The notes beneath the pieces are model-generated. The model did not search any database. It was not told the origin of the DNA and was given only the letters and a program-made list of their open reading frames with translations. Positions 7,927 to 17,395 of a stretch of DNA of 17,395 nucleotides are shown here, in pieces. Origin of the DNA: AG41 sp965653495 (GTDB lineage Bacteria > Gemmatimonadota > Gemmatimonadetes > Gemmatimonadales > GWC2-71-9); contig CBFHAJ010000075.1 of NCBI GenBank assembly GCA_965653495.1, positions 1 through 17,395 of the forward strand, given 5' to 3'. The number at the start of each line of letters is the position of its first letter. Within the stretch, counting starts at the first letter, position 1. The translations under genes were made by a program, and so were the position numbers.

Positions 7927-9663
7927 TCACAGCGTGAAGTAATAGGTAGCGCCCCGGACGACGGCGCCCTCGGCCCACACCTCGCCACCGTGTCGGTGGA
8001 CGATGCGCTGCACGGTCGCGAGACCGACCCCCGTGCCGGGATACTCGGCGGTGCGGTGCAGCCGCTGGAACGCGCCGAACAGCTTATCAGCGTATGCCAT
8101 GTCGAAGCCCGCGCCATCGTCCCGTACGAAATAGGCCCGGCGGCCGTTGTGCGACGTCGCCCCGAATTCTACATGCGCCTGGGGACGCTGCGCGGTGAAC
8201 TTCCAGGCGTTGCCGAGCAGGTTCTGCAGCACCAGGCGCACCAGCCCGGCGTCGGCGCGGGCTACGAGGCCGGGCGCGATGGTCCACGTGACCTGGCGCG
8301 CCGGCTCGGTCTTCTGCAATTCCCCTACCAACTGCTCGGCGAGGGCGCTCAGGTTCACGTCCGCGAACTGCATCTCGCTGCGCGTGACTTGCGACAAGCC
8401 GAGGAGATCATCGATCAGATGGGCCATGCGCTGGCTCGCGGACCGGATGCGCTCCAGGAAGTCGCGGCCGGGGTCGTCGAGGCGATCGGCGTAATCCTCT
8501 AGCAGCGCCTGGCTGAACCCGTCCATGGTGCGGAGCGGGGCGCGCAGGTCGTGGGACACGGAGTAGGAGAACGCCTCGAGCTCGCGGTTGGCGGCCTCGA
8601 GCTGTCTGGCATAGCGCTGCAGCTCCTCGGCGCTGCGCTTGCGCTCGGTCAAATCGCGGGTGACCTTCGCGAACCCCACCAGTCTGCCCTGGTCATCGCG
8701 GATCGCGCTGACCACGACGTCGGCCCAGAACCGCGACCCGTCTTTGCGCACGCGCCAGTTCTCTTCCTCGTAGCGCCCCTCCGCCGCGGCGGCCTGGAGC
8801 ACAGCCGCGGGTCTCCCGGCCGCGATATCCTCGGGAATGAAGAAGCGGGAGAAGTGCTGACCCAGGATTTCGGCCGCGCGATATCCCTTGATCTGCTCGG
8901 CGCCGCGGTTCCAGCTGACCACGCGGCCGGTCGCGTCGAGCATGTAGATCGCGTAGTCGCGCACGCTGACAACCATGTGCCGCTCGCGCTGCTCCGACAG
9001 GAGCAGCGCGTCTTCTGCCTGCCGGCGTCCCCCCAACTCGCGGCCGACCAGGACGCTCGCGAGCACACCCAGGGTGAGCGCGAGCAGGGACCCGCTCCAC
9101 GCCGTGACCCGCGCCAGCCGCGCTCGTTCCTGCAGCGCGCGCGAGCGCTGCGCGAGCCGTCGAGCTTCCTCGTCCTCCATCTGGCCGATCAGACTCTGCA
9201 CCTCGGCGACGAGCTCTCTGCCCCGCGCGCCGATCACCGCCTGAGCCGCCGCCGCTGCGCCGCCGGCGCGCCGCGTGTCCACGGTCCACTGAAGCCGCTC
9301 GAGCCGGACGGAGATGGCCTTCGCGAGCGAATCGAGCCGTACCTGCTGCGAGCTGTTGTCGGCCGTGAGCGCGCGCAGGTCCGCGAGCGACGCCTCGAGC
9401 GTGGCGCGGACCGAGCGGAAGGGCGTGAGGTACGTCGTGTCGCCCGTGACGACATAGCCTCGGACGCCGGACTCGGCCTCGAGCAGGCTGGCGAGAGTCG
9501 CCTCGAGCTCGGCGCGCACCTGCAGGGTGTGGGCGACCCACAGCGCGCTGTCGACGGTGGCCGCCGTGCCGCGCAGCGACGCGGCCCCCACCAGCGCGAC
9601 GAGGGCCACGCCGACACCGAATCCGATCTGGATCCGGCGCTCGAAGGAGAGACGAGGGATCAA
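7927..9663 (-). CDS. Membrane histidine kinase, CHASE3-PAS-HisKA-HATPase, no receiver
   Basis: Membrane-anchored sensor kinase of 578 residues. Transmembrane segment 1 is about residues 11-30. An extracytoplasmic CHASE3 domain follows (about 35-180), recognisable from the ESGVRGYVVTGDTTYLTPF region. Transmembrane segment 2 is about 188-206, then a PAS domain (about 225-350) and HisKA with His371 in SYSVSHDLRAPL. The HATPase has NLLGNAWKFT, the G1 box RDDGAGFD and the G2 box PGTGVGLATVQRI. This H-box and GAGFD/FQRLH pattern is that of phytochrome-like (Cph1-type) kinases and differs from the DFNN type of its neighbours. The start is TTG 9663, because TTGA makes a 4-nt overlap with the TGA of the upstream kinase and the membrane anchor begins immediately after. 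No strong ribosome binding site is visible, so translational coupling is likely. The reading frame remains open upstream to 10164, but that part lies inside the preceding gene. Its likely partner is the response regulator 11 nt downstream. Confidence 0.92.
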   Translation of the reverse strand: MIPRLSFERRIQIGFGVGVALVALVGAASLRGTAATVDSALWVAHTLQVRAELEATLASLLEAESGVRGYVVTGDTTYLTPFRSVRATLEASLADLRALTADNSSQQVRLDSLAKAISVRLERLQWTVDTRRAGGAAAAAQAVIGARGRELVAEVQSLIGQMEDEEARRLAQRSRALQERARLARVTAWSGSLLALTLGVLASVLVGRELGGRRQAEDALLLSEQRERHMVVSVRDYAIYMLDATGRVVSWNRGAEQIKGYRAAEILGQHFSRFFIPEDIAAGRPAAVLQAAAAEGRYEEENWRVRKDGSRFWADVVVSAIRDDQGRLVGFAKVTRDLTERKRSAEELQRYARQLEAANRELEAFSYSVSHDLRAPLRTMDGFSQALLEDYADRLDDPGRDFLERIRSASQRMAHLIDDLLGLSQVTRSEMQFADVNLSALAEQLVGELQKTEPARQVTWTIAPGLVARADAGLVRLVLQNLLGNAWKFTAQRPQAHVEFGATSHNGRRAYFVRDDGAGFDMAYADKLFGAFQRLHRTAEYPGTGVGLATVQRIVHRHGGEVWAEGAVVRGATYYFTL

Positions 9664-11984
9664 GCCCGCTTGCGCCGCGCGGCGTCGCCGTGCAGGACGT
9701 CGCGCACCGTACGGGCCAGGGTGTCCGGGGTAAACGGCTTCTGGACGAACACGAACCCGGGCTCGAGTACGCCGTGACGGGTGATGGCGTCGTCCGTGTA
9801 GCCCGACATGTAGATGACGCGGGTTTCGGGCCGGCGCGCGGCCAGCCGGGTGGCCAGCTCGCGGCCGGAGAGGCCGGGCATGATGACGTCGGTCAGGAGC
9901 ACGTGGATGGTGCCGGAGTAGCGGTCCGCCAGATCGAGGGCCGCTTCGGCGCTCGACGCCTCCAGCACATGGTAGCCGTAGCGCTCCAGGGCCTGACGGG
10001 CGACCGCGCGCACCGGCGCCTCGTCCTCCGCCACCAGCACGGTTTCGCTGCCGCGCGGCACGCGGTTGGGTGCCTCGGCGCCGCCGATCGGCTCCGCGGC
10101 CGCGTCCACGCGGGGCAGGTAGATCTTGAAGGTGCTGCCGGCGCCCAGCGAGCTCGACACCCAAATGAACCCGCCGCTCTGCTTCACGATCCCGTACACC
10201 GTGGCGAGTCCCAGCCCGGTGCCCTTTCCTTTTTCTTTAGTGGTGAAGAAGGGCTCGAACAGGTGGGCCTGGGTCTCCGGGTCCATGCCCGTGCCGGTGT
10301 CGCTGACGGCGAGCATCGCATAGTCGCCCGGCGGGGCGGGGTAGTGATCGCCGGCATTGCTGCCGTCGATGCGCACATCGGCCGTCTCGATCGTGAGCTT
10401 GCCGCCCGTCGGCATGGCGTCGCGGGCGTTCACGGCGAGGTTCATGATCACCTGCTCGAGCTGGCCCGGGTCGGCGCGCACCCGGCTCACGCTGGGCGAC
10501 AGCGCGGTCGCGAGCTTCACATCCTCTCCCAGCAGGCGCCGCAGCATCTTCTCGAGTTCGCTCACCAGCTTGTTCAAGTCCACCACGCGCGGCTGCAGCA
10601 CCTGCTGGCGGCTGAAGGCCAGCAGCTGGCGTGTGAGGCCGGCGGCGCGATCGGCCGCGCGGTGGATCTCCTCGGCGTCCTGGCGGCGCGGGTCCTTCGC
10701 CCCCAGGTCCTCGAGCAGCAGGTCGGCGTAGCCCGTGATGGCCGTGAGGATGTTGTTGAAGTCGTGGGCGATGCCGCCCGCGAGCCGTCCCACCGCCTCC
10801 ATCTTCTGCGCCTGGCGCAGCTGCTGCTCGAGCAGCACCCGCTCGGTCACGTCACGCCCGATCCCCAGGACTCCGATCAGGCGGTCGTCGCGCAGCTGAG
10901 CGGTGGCGGCGAACTCGGTGAGGCGGTAGTCGCCCGCCGCGGAGGTGCGGATGCGGAACTGCGCCGTGGGGCGTGGCTCGCCGCGCACCACACGACCGAA
11001 CAGCTCGAGCGCCAGCGGCAGATCTTCGGGGTGCACCAGCTGGTCAAACGGCTTGCCCAGCCACTCGCTCGGCGGGGCGCCGGTGATGGCCTCGAAGGCG
11101 GGATTGAGCGAGACGATCATCCCGTCGGGGGAGAGGGCGAAGATCACGTCGCGCACGCCCTCCACCAGGGAGCGGTATTGCGTCTCGGAGTCGCGCAGCG
11201 CCTGCTCGGCCTGCTTGCGCTCCGAGACGTCGCGGAAATTGACCACTACCGCGCCCACGGCCGGCTCCGTGAGGCGGTTGACGACCACCGCCTCGCCTTC
11301 CCGCCAGGCGCCGTCGCGCTGCAGCAGCCGTAGCTCGAGCGTGGCGGGTCGACCGGGGCGGCCGAGCAGGTCGGCGAACACGGCCTGCAGGCGGGGCACG
11401 TCGTGCGGGTGGAGCAGCTCGAAGGCGCTGCGGCCGAGCAGGTCGCTGGGCCGATACCCGAACAGGCGCTCGGCGGACTGGCTGAGGAACAGCACCGCGC
11501 CGTCGGCGCTGAGCAGGGCGATGGCGTCGGTGCCGTGCTCGATGAGGGCGCGGAACCGCTCCTCGCCCTGACGCCGCGCCTCCTCCGCCTGGGCCTGCTC
11601 CTCACGGGCACGCCGCAGGTCGAGGGCGCGCTGCACCGCGGGCCCGAGCCGCTCGAGGTGGTGCTTGACGACGTAGTCGGTCGCGCCCGACTTGATGTAC
11701 TCCGCGGCCATCTCCTCGTCCAGGCTGCCCGTCACGATGATGACCGGCGTGTCGGGGGTCTCCTGTTGCACCAGCCGCAGCGCATCGCTCGCCGACAGGC
11801 GGGGCATGGAATGGTCCGTGAGGACGATGTCGGGGGCGAAGCTCCGGAGCGCCTCGCGCAACGAAGCCTCGGCGTCCACGCGCCGAGTGGCGCAGGTGAT
11901 GCCCGCCCGGCGCAGCTCCCGCTCGATCAGCTCGGCATCGGCGGCGACGTCCTCCACCAGCAGGATGCGGGCGAGCGTGGTCAT
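9660..11984 (-). CDS. Hybrid histidine kinase with receivers at both ends, REC-PAS-PAS-HisKA-HATPase-REC
   Basis: Soluble hybrid kinase of 774 residues. It begins with a receiver (about 5-125): acidic residues in LLVEDVAAD, acceptor Asp57 in LTDHSMP, VTG switch and Lys107 in YVVKHH. It lacks the usual Pro after the Lys. Two PAS domains follow (about 140-265 and 270-395), then HisKA with His407 in GGIAHDFNNIL. The HATPase has NLAVNARDAMPTGG, DTGTGMD, FEPFFTTKEKGK and GTGLGLATVYG. A second receiver (about 650-770) has acceptor Asp699 in LTDVIMPG. An N-terminal receiver on a PAS kinase suggests that phosphorylation by another kinase controls this one's activity, so it may integrate an upstream relay. 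The ATG at 11984 is 7 nt after the stop of the response regulator at 11992, a natural donor or competitor. The gene overlaps the CHASE3 kinase by 4 nt at TTGA. No strong ribosome binding site is seen before the ATG. Confidence 0.95.
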   Translation of the reverse strand: MTTLARILLVEDVAADAELIERELRRAGITCATRRVDAEASLREALRSFAPDIVLTDHSMPRLSASDALRLVQQETPDTPVIIVTGSLDEEMAAEYIKSGATDYVVKHHLERLGPAVQRALDLRRAREEQAQAEEARRQGEERFRALIEHGTDAIALLSADGAVLFLSQSAERLFGYRPSDLLGRSAFELLHPHDVPRLQAVFADLLGRPGRPATLELRLLQRDGAWREGEAVVVNRLTEPAVGAVVVNFRDVSERKQAEQALRDSETQYRSLVEGVRDVIFALSPDGMIVSLNPAFEAITGAPPSEWLGKPFDQLVHPEDLPLALELFGRVVRGEPRPTAQFRIRTSAAGDYRLTEFAATAQLRDDRLIGVLGIGRDVTERVLLEQQLRQAQKMEAVGRLAGGIAHDFNNILTAITGYADLLLEDLGAKDPRRQDAEEIHRAADRAAGLTRQLLAFSRQQVLQPRVVDLNKLVSELEKMLRRLLGEDVKLATALSPSVSRVRADPGQLEQVIMNLAVNARDAMPTGGKLTIETADVRIDGSNAGDHYPAPPGDYAMLAVSDTGTGMDPETQAHLFEPFFTTKEKGKGTGLGLATVYGIVKQSGGFIWVSSSLGAGSTFKIYLPRVDAAAEPIGGAEAPNRVPRGSETVLVAEDEAPVRAVARQALERYGYHVLEASSAEAALDLADRYSGTIHVLLTDVIMPGLSGRELATRLAARRPETRVIYMSGYTDDAITRHGVLEPGFVFVQKPFTPDTLARTVRDVLHGDAARRKRA

Positions 11985-11991
11985 GCGTTCG

Positions 11992-12435
11992 CTAGCGGGG
12001 CGGCTCGTTCAGCAGCACCCAGTAGAGCCCGACGTCCGACACGGCGCGGGCGAACGACTCGAAGTCCACCGGCTTCACGATGTAGCTGTTGGCTCCCAGC
12101 CGGTACGCGGTGGCGATGTCCGGCTCCTCCCGCGACGAAGTGAGGACGACCACGGGGAGGGCGCGGGTGCGCTCGTCCGCCTTGAGACGGCGCAGCACCT
12201 CGAGGCCGTCGACCTTGGGGAGCTTCAGGTCGAGCAGGACGACTCGCGGGACGATTCCGATTTCGTGCCAGGGGTGACTGCCGTCGCCGAAGAAGAAGTC
12301 GAGCGCTTCGGCGCCGTCGCGCGCCACGAACACCTGGTTCGCGAGGTTGCGCTCCTTAAGCGCCCGCAGCGTGAGCTCCTCGTCGCTCGCGCTGTCTTCC
12401 ACCAGCAGGATCTCAACTTCGTGGGGGAAGTTCAT
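11992..12435 (-). CDS. Single-domain response regulator, Rcp1-like, 147 residues
   Basis: Stand-alone receiver protein without output domain. The acidic pocket is in ILLVEDSASDE, the acceptor is Asp69 in VLLDLKLPKVDG, the switch residues lie in VLTSSREE and the Lys in YIVKPVDF. It ends with GLYWVLLNEPPR. The ATG at 12435 forms an ATGA overlap with the stop of the upstream REC protein, which fixes the start and implies coupled translation; a longer in-frame start lies inside that gene. It is the same length as the regulator at 7472 and highly similar from the acceptor Asp to the end, so the two are duplicates. Its position between the two-receiver HPt kinase unit and the REC-first hybrid kinase suggests a phosphate carrier between them. 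The direction of transfer is inference. Confidence 0.93.
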   Translation of the reverse strand: MNFPHEVEILLVEDSASDEELTLRALKERNLANQVFVARDGAEALDFFFGDGSHPWHEIGIVPRVVLLDLKLPKVDGLEVLRRLKADERTRALPVVVLTSSREEPDIATAYRLGANSYIVKPVDFESFARAVSDVGLYWVLLNEPPR

Positions 12436-13005
12436 GGCGTCGGCCGCGGCTGATCGAGCTGGGGCTGCACGTACTTGGTGTAGCACTCGGGGCAGATGCT
12501 GTGGGTCACGAGCTTCTCGAAGTGCGTCTCGATGTAGCGCTCGAGCGACTCCCATTCCTCTTTGTCGTTGCGAATGCGCTTGCAGTAGGAGCAGATGGGC
12601 AGCAGCACCTCGAGCTGCTGCAGCTCCTTGCGCAGGCCGAGGATGCGCTCCGCGACGGTCAAACGGGCCCGCAGCTCGTCGGGGTCCACGGGCTTGGCAA
12701 TGAAATCGTCAGCGCCGGCCTCCATGCCCGCGAGGTACTGCTGCTTCCCGCCGCGCGCGGTGACCATGATGAAGTAAACGTAAGGCTCGCGCGTGCGGGC
12801 GCGGATGCGCCGGCACAGCTCCGGACCGTCCATCTCGGGCATGTACCAGTCGGAGATCACGATCGGAATGCGCGTCAGCTGGAGCAGCTCCCAGGCCTCG
12901 CGACCGTTCGATGCGTTCTTCACGTCGTATCCTCCGGCGCGAGCGAGGGCGCCGAATTGCGCGCTCGACACCGGATCATCATCCACCACCAGAACGCTGA
13001 CCACG

Positions 13006-13013
<8 letters not shown>
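12432..13013 (-). CDS. Response regulator with C-terminal four-cysteine (CxxC...CxxC) tail
   Basis: REC protein of 193 residues. The receiver covers about 5-122, with the acidic triplet in LVVDDDP, acceptor Asp55 in VISDWYMPEMDG, Thr in MVTA and Lys in IAKPVDP. A short helix (about 122-137, VAERILGLRKELQQLE) leads to a cysteine module: LPICSYCKRIRND (Cys141, Cys144) and HSICPECYTKYV (Cys174, Cys177). This tail occurs in many uncharacterised receiver and PAS proteins of signalling-rich bacteria. The four cysteines suggest zinc binding, but the role of the module is not established. The ATG at 13013 has a GAAAGG site 8 nt upstream and overlaps the end of the HPt hybrid kinase by 8 nt, so that kinase is the likely donor. 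Its stop overlaps the next start as ATGA. It could be a protein-interaction or redox-sensitive output. Confidence 0.93.
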
Positions 13014-15957
<2,944 letters not shown>

Positions 15958-15964
15958 GCCTCTA

Positions 15965-15992
15965 TGTGTAATGGTCACGGATTGTCGCGCAA
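15965..15992 (-). promoter_or_regulatory. Weak candidate promoter before the six-gene unit
   Basis: On the minus strand TTGCGC (15992-15987) and TACACA (15970-15965) are 16 nt apart, each matching 3 of 6 consensus positions. Transcription from here would begin next to the ATG at 15957 and give a nearly leaderless message, which would fit the lack of a well-spaced Shine-Dalgarno. The support is thin. The 132-nt gap (15958-16089) is the only sizeable non-coding interval upstream of the unit, so a promoter for it should lie here unless it is cotranscribed with the kinase at 16090. Confidence 0.2.
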
Positions 15993-16032
15993 CATCGCAG
16001 GGGCCAGGCGGAGGGAAAAGGGCGATTTTGCG

Positions 16033-16052
16033 GCACGGTGGGGCGCCCGTGC
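16033..16052 (-). terminator. Possible hairpin downstream of the kinase at 16090
   Basis: GCACGG (16033-16038) and CCGTGC (16047-16052) form a 6-bp stem with an 8-nt GC-rich loop, about 38 nt beyond the stop of the kinase that ends at 16090. The only T-rich stretch after it on the minus strand is a TTTT 12 nt further on. It may be a weak terminator that separates this kinase from the six-gene unit. The stem is short for a confident call. Confidence 0.25.
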
Positions 16053-16089
16053 GACACGGTCAGAAGCCCCCGGTGCGTCGATCGGCGCG

Positions 16090-17395
16090 CTAGGAGATTC
16101 CGTCCAGCACGGCCCGGACTTTCCGCGCCAAGGTGTCGGGCGTGAACGGCTTCTGCAGGTACGCGATGCCCTGCTCCAGGATGCCGTGACGCACGATGGC
16201 GTCGTCGGTGTACCCGGACATGTACAGCACTTTCAGCGAGGGGCGCAGCGCCCCGAGCCGGGTCGCCAGCTCGCGCCCGCTCAGGTCCGGCATGACGACG
16301 TCCGTGAGCAAGAGATGGATCACGCCGGCATACTGCTCGACCAGCTTGAGCGCCGCCTCGCCGTCCGGGGCCTCGAGCACGGTGTAGCCCTGGCGCTCGA
16401 GCATCTGCCGCGCGACCCCTCGCACGGCGTCCACGTCTTCCGTGATGAGGACCGTCTCCGACCCGCGGACCGTCTCGGACGGAGCCGCTTCCCTGGGTGA
16501 CACGGCCTCGTCCACGCGGGGCAGGTAGATCTTGAAGCTGGTGCCGTGACCGGGCTCGGAGTACACCCAGATCGATCCGCTGTGCTGCTTCACGATCCCG
16601 TACACGGTCGCGAGGCCGAGCCCCGTGCCCTTGCCCGGCTCCTTGGTGGTGAAGAACGGCTCGAAGATGCGCGCCTGGGTGACCGCGTCCATCCCGATGC
16701 CGGTGTCCGACACGGCGAGCATGACGTAGCGGCCCGGCTGCGCCAGCGGGTGACCGCGAACGTACACCTCGTCCAGCTCGACGTTGGCCGTCTCGATGCT
16801 GAGCCGGCCGCCGAGCGGCATCGCGTCGCGGGCGTTGACGGCGAGGTTCATGATAATCTGCTCGAGCTGGCCCGGGTCGACCTTCACCGCGCCCAGCTTG
16901 GGGGCGAGGGTGGTGCTGAGGCGCACGTCCTCACCCAGCAGCCGGGCGAGCAGCTTTTCGGTGCCGGCGACCACCTCGTTGACGTCCAGCACGCGCGGCT
17001 GGAGCACCTGCTGGCGGCTGAAGGCGAGCAGCTGGCGGGTGAGCGTGCTGGCGGCGACGGCGGCCTTGCGGATCTCCTCCACGTCTTCCCGATCGGGTGC
17101 GTCGGGCGGCAGGTCCTCGAGCAGCAGATCACTGTAGCTCATGATCACGGTGAGGAGGTTGTTGAAATCGTGGGCCACTCCGCCCGCCAGCCGGCCCACG
17201 GCTTCCATCTTCTGGGCCTGCAGCAGCTGGGTCTCGAGCTGCCGGCGCTCGGTGATGTCGCGGGCAAATGTCTCGTAGTAGGCGACGCGACCGGTGGCGT
17301 CACGCACCGCGCGCACGCTCAGCTGGACGGTGAGCCGCTGGCCGTCCTTGCGCTTCCACGTGGCCTCGACGTCGTCGTACTCGCGATCGCTGTAG
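16090..17395 (-). CDS. Hybrid histidine kinase, PAS-HisKA-HATPase-REC, 5' end cut by window edge
   Basis: C-terminal 434 residues of a hybrid kinase; the frame stays open to the right edge, so its start and any further sensor domains lie outside. The visible part begins within a PAS domain (WKRKDGQRL and ETFARDITERR, about residues 1-55). HisKA follows with the phosphoacceptor His at residue 75 of the fragment in GGVAHDFNNLL. The HATPase has NLAVNARDAMPLGG, DTGIGMD, FEPFFTTKEPGK and GTGLGLATVYG. The receiver has acceptor Asp365 of the fragment in LTDVVMPDLSG and Lys in LQKPF. An internal GTG at 17316 is in frame but would cut the PAS domain, so it is not the start. The stop is TAG at 16092-16090, 132 nt before the ATG of the HPt kinase on the same strand. 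The receiver end (SGYTDDAIVRHG) is almost the same as in the kinase at 9660 and very like the one at 4509, so the three are recent relatives. Confidence 0.93.
   Translation of the reverse strand, partial: YSDREYDDVEATWKRKDGQRLTVQLSVRAVRDATGRVAYYETFARDITERRQLETQLLQAQKMEAVGRLAGGVAHDFNNLLTVIMSYSDLLLEDLPPDAPDREDVEEIRKAAVAASTLTRQLLAFSRQQVLQPRVLDVNEVVAGTEKLLARLLGEDVRLSTTLAPKLGAVKVDPGQLEQIIMNLAVNARDAMPLGGRLSIETANVELDEVYVRGHPLAQPGRYVMLAVSDTGIGMDAVTQARIFEPFFTTKEPGKGTGLGLATVYGIVKQHSGSIWVYSEPGHGTSFKIYLPRVDEAVSPREAAPSETVRGSETVLITEDVDAVRGVARQMLERQGYTVLEAPDGEAALKLVEQYAGVIHLLLTDVVMPDLSGRELATRLGALRPSLKVLYMSGYTDDAIVRHGILEQGIAYLQKPFTPDTLARKVRAVLDGIS

Noticed and set aside
9664..10164. Upstream extension of the CHASE3 kinase frame to 10164
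   Set aside because: This stretch encodes the HATPase end and receiver of the preceding kinase in another frame. The in-frame translation here is low-complexity.
9690..11333. Plus-strand 547-codon open frame opposite the REC-first hybrid kinase
   Set aside because: The minus-strand protein has complete REC, PAS, HisKA and HATPase motifs. The plus-strand translation is low-complexity and rich in Arg, Gly, Ala and His with no domain, as expected for the shadow of a GC-rich gene.

Overview
The window is GC-rich bacterial chromosome, roughly two thirds G+C by eye, coded almost end to end. It is dominated by two-component signalling genes. The genome looks like that of a large, signalling-rich environmental bacterium such as a Gemmatimonadota, Acidobacteriota or Myxococcota member. 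This placement is a guess from composition and domain style; there is no rRNA, tRNA or other taxonomic marker. I saw no insertion sequence, CRISPR array or RNA gene.

Layout. (1) Positions 1-1433, minus strand: a KefB-like CPA2 cation/proton antiporter that runs off the left edge inside its NAD-binding regulatory domain. (2) Positions 1434-1628: divergent intergenic region. (3) Positions 1629-4499, plus strand: a soluble hybrid histidine kinase, GAF-PAS-PAS-PAS-HisKA-HATPase-REC. (4) Positions 4461-4542: a long inverted repeat that spans two convergent stop codons. (5) Positions 4509-7376, minus strand: a second soluble hybrid kinase, PAS-PAS-GAF-PAS-HisKA-HATPase-REC. (6) Positions 7472-15957, minus strand: six signalling genes joined by overlaps of 4-8 nt or gaps of 7-11 nt. 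In transcription order they are a membrane hybrid kinase with two REC domains and an HPt domain, a REC protein with a four-cysteine tail, a 147-residue single-domain response regulator, a REC-PAS-PAS-HisKA-HATPase-REC hybrid kinase, a CHASE3-PAS-HisKA-HATPase membrane kinase, and a second 147-residue single-domain response regulator. (7) Positions 16090-17395, minus strand: a further PAS-HisKA-HATPase-REC hybrid kinase cut by the right edge.

How the genes may work together. The window holds five complete histidine kinases, one partial one, three stand-alone REC proteins and one HPt domain. No protein in it carries a recognisable DNA-binding, diguanylate cyclase, phosphodiesterase or phosphatase output domain. 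The six-gene unit therefore looks like a phosphorelay or signal-integration cassette whose final output lies elsewhere, or acts by protein-protein contact. The HPt domain of the first gene is the only visible phosphotransfer hub. The two 147-residue regulators are close paralogues, and three of the hybrid kinases share very similar C-terminal kinase-receiver halves. Local duplication with exchange of sensor domains is the likely origin. The wiring is inference; the domain content is read directly from the sequence.
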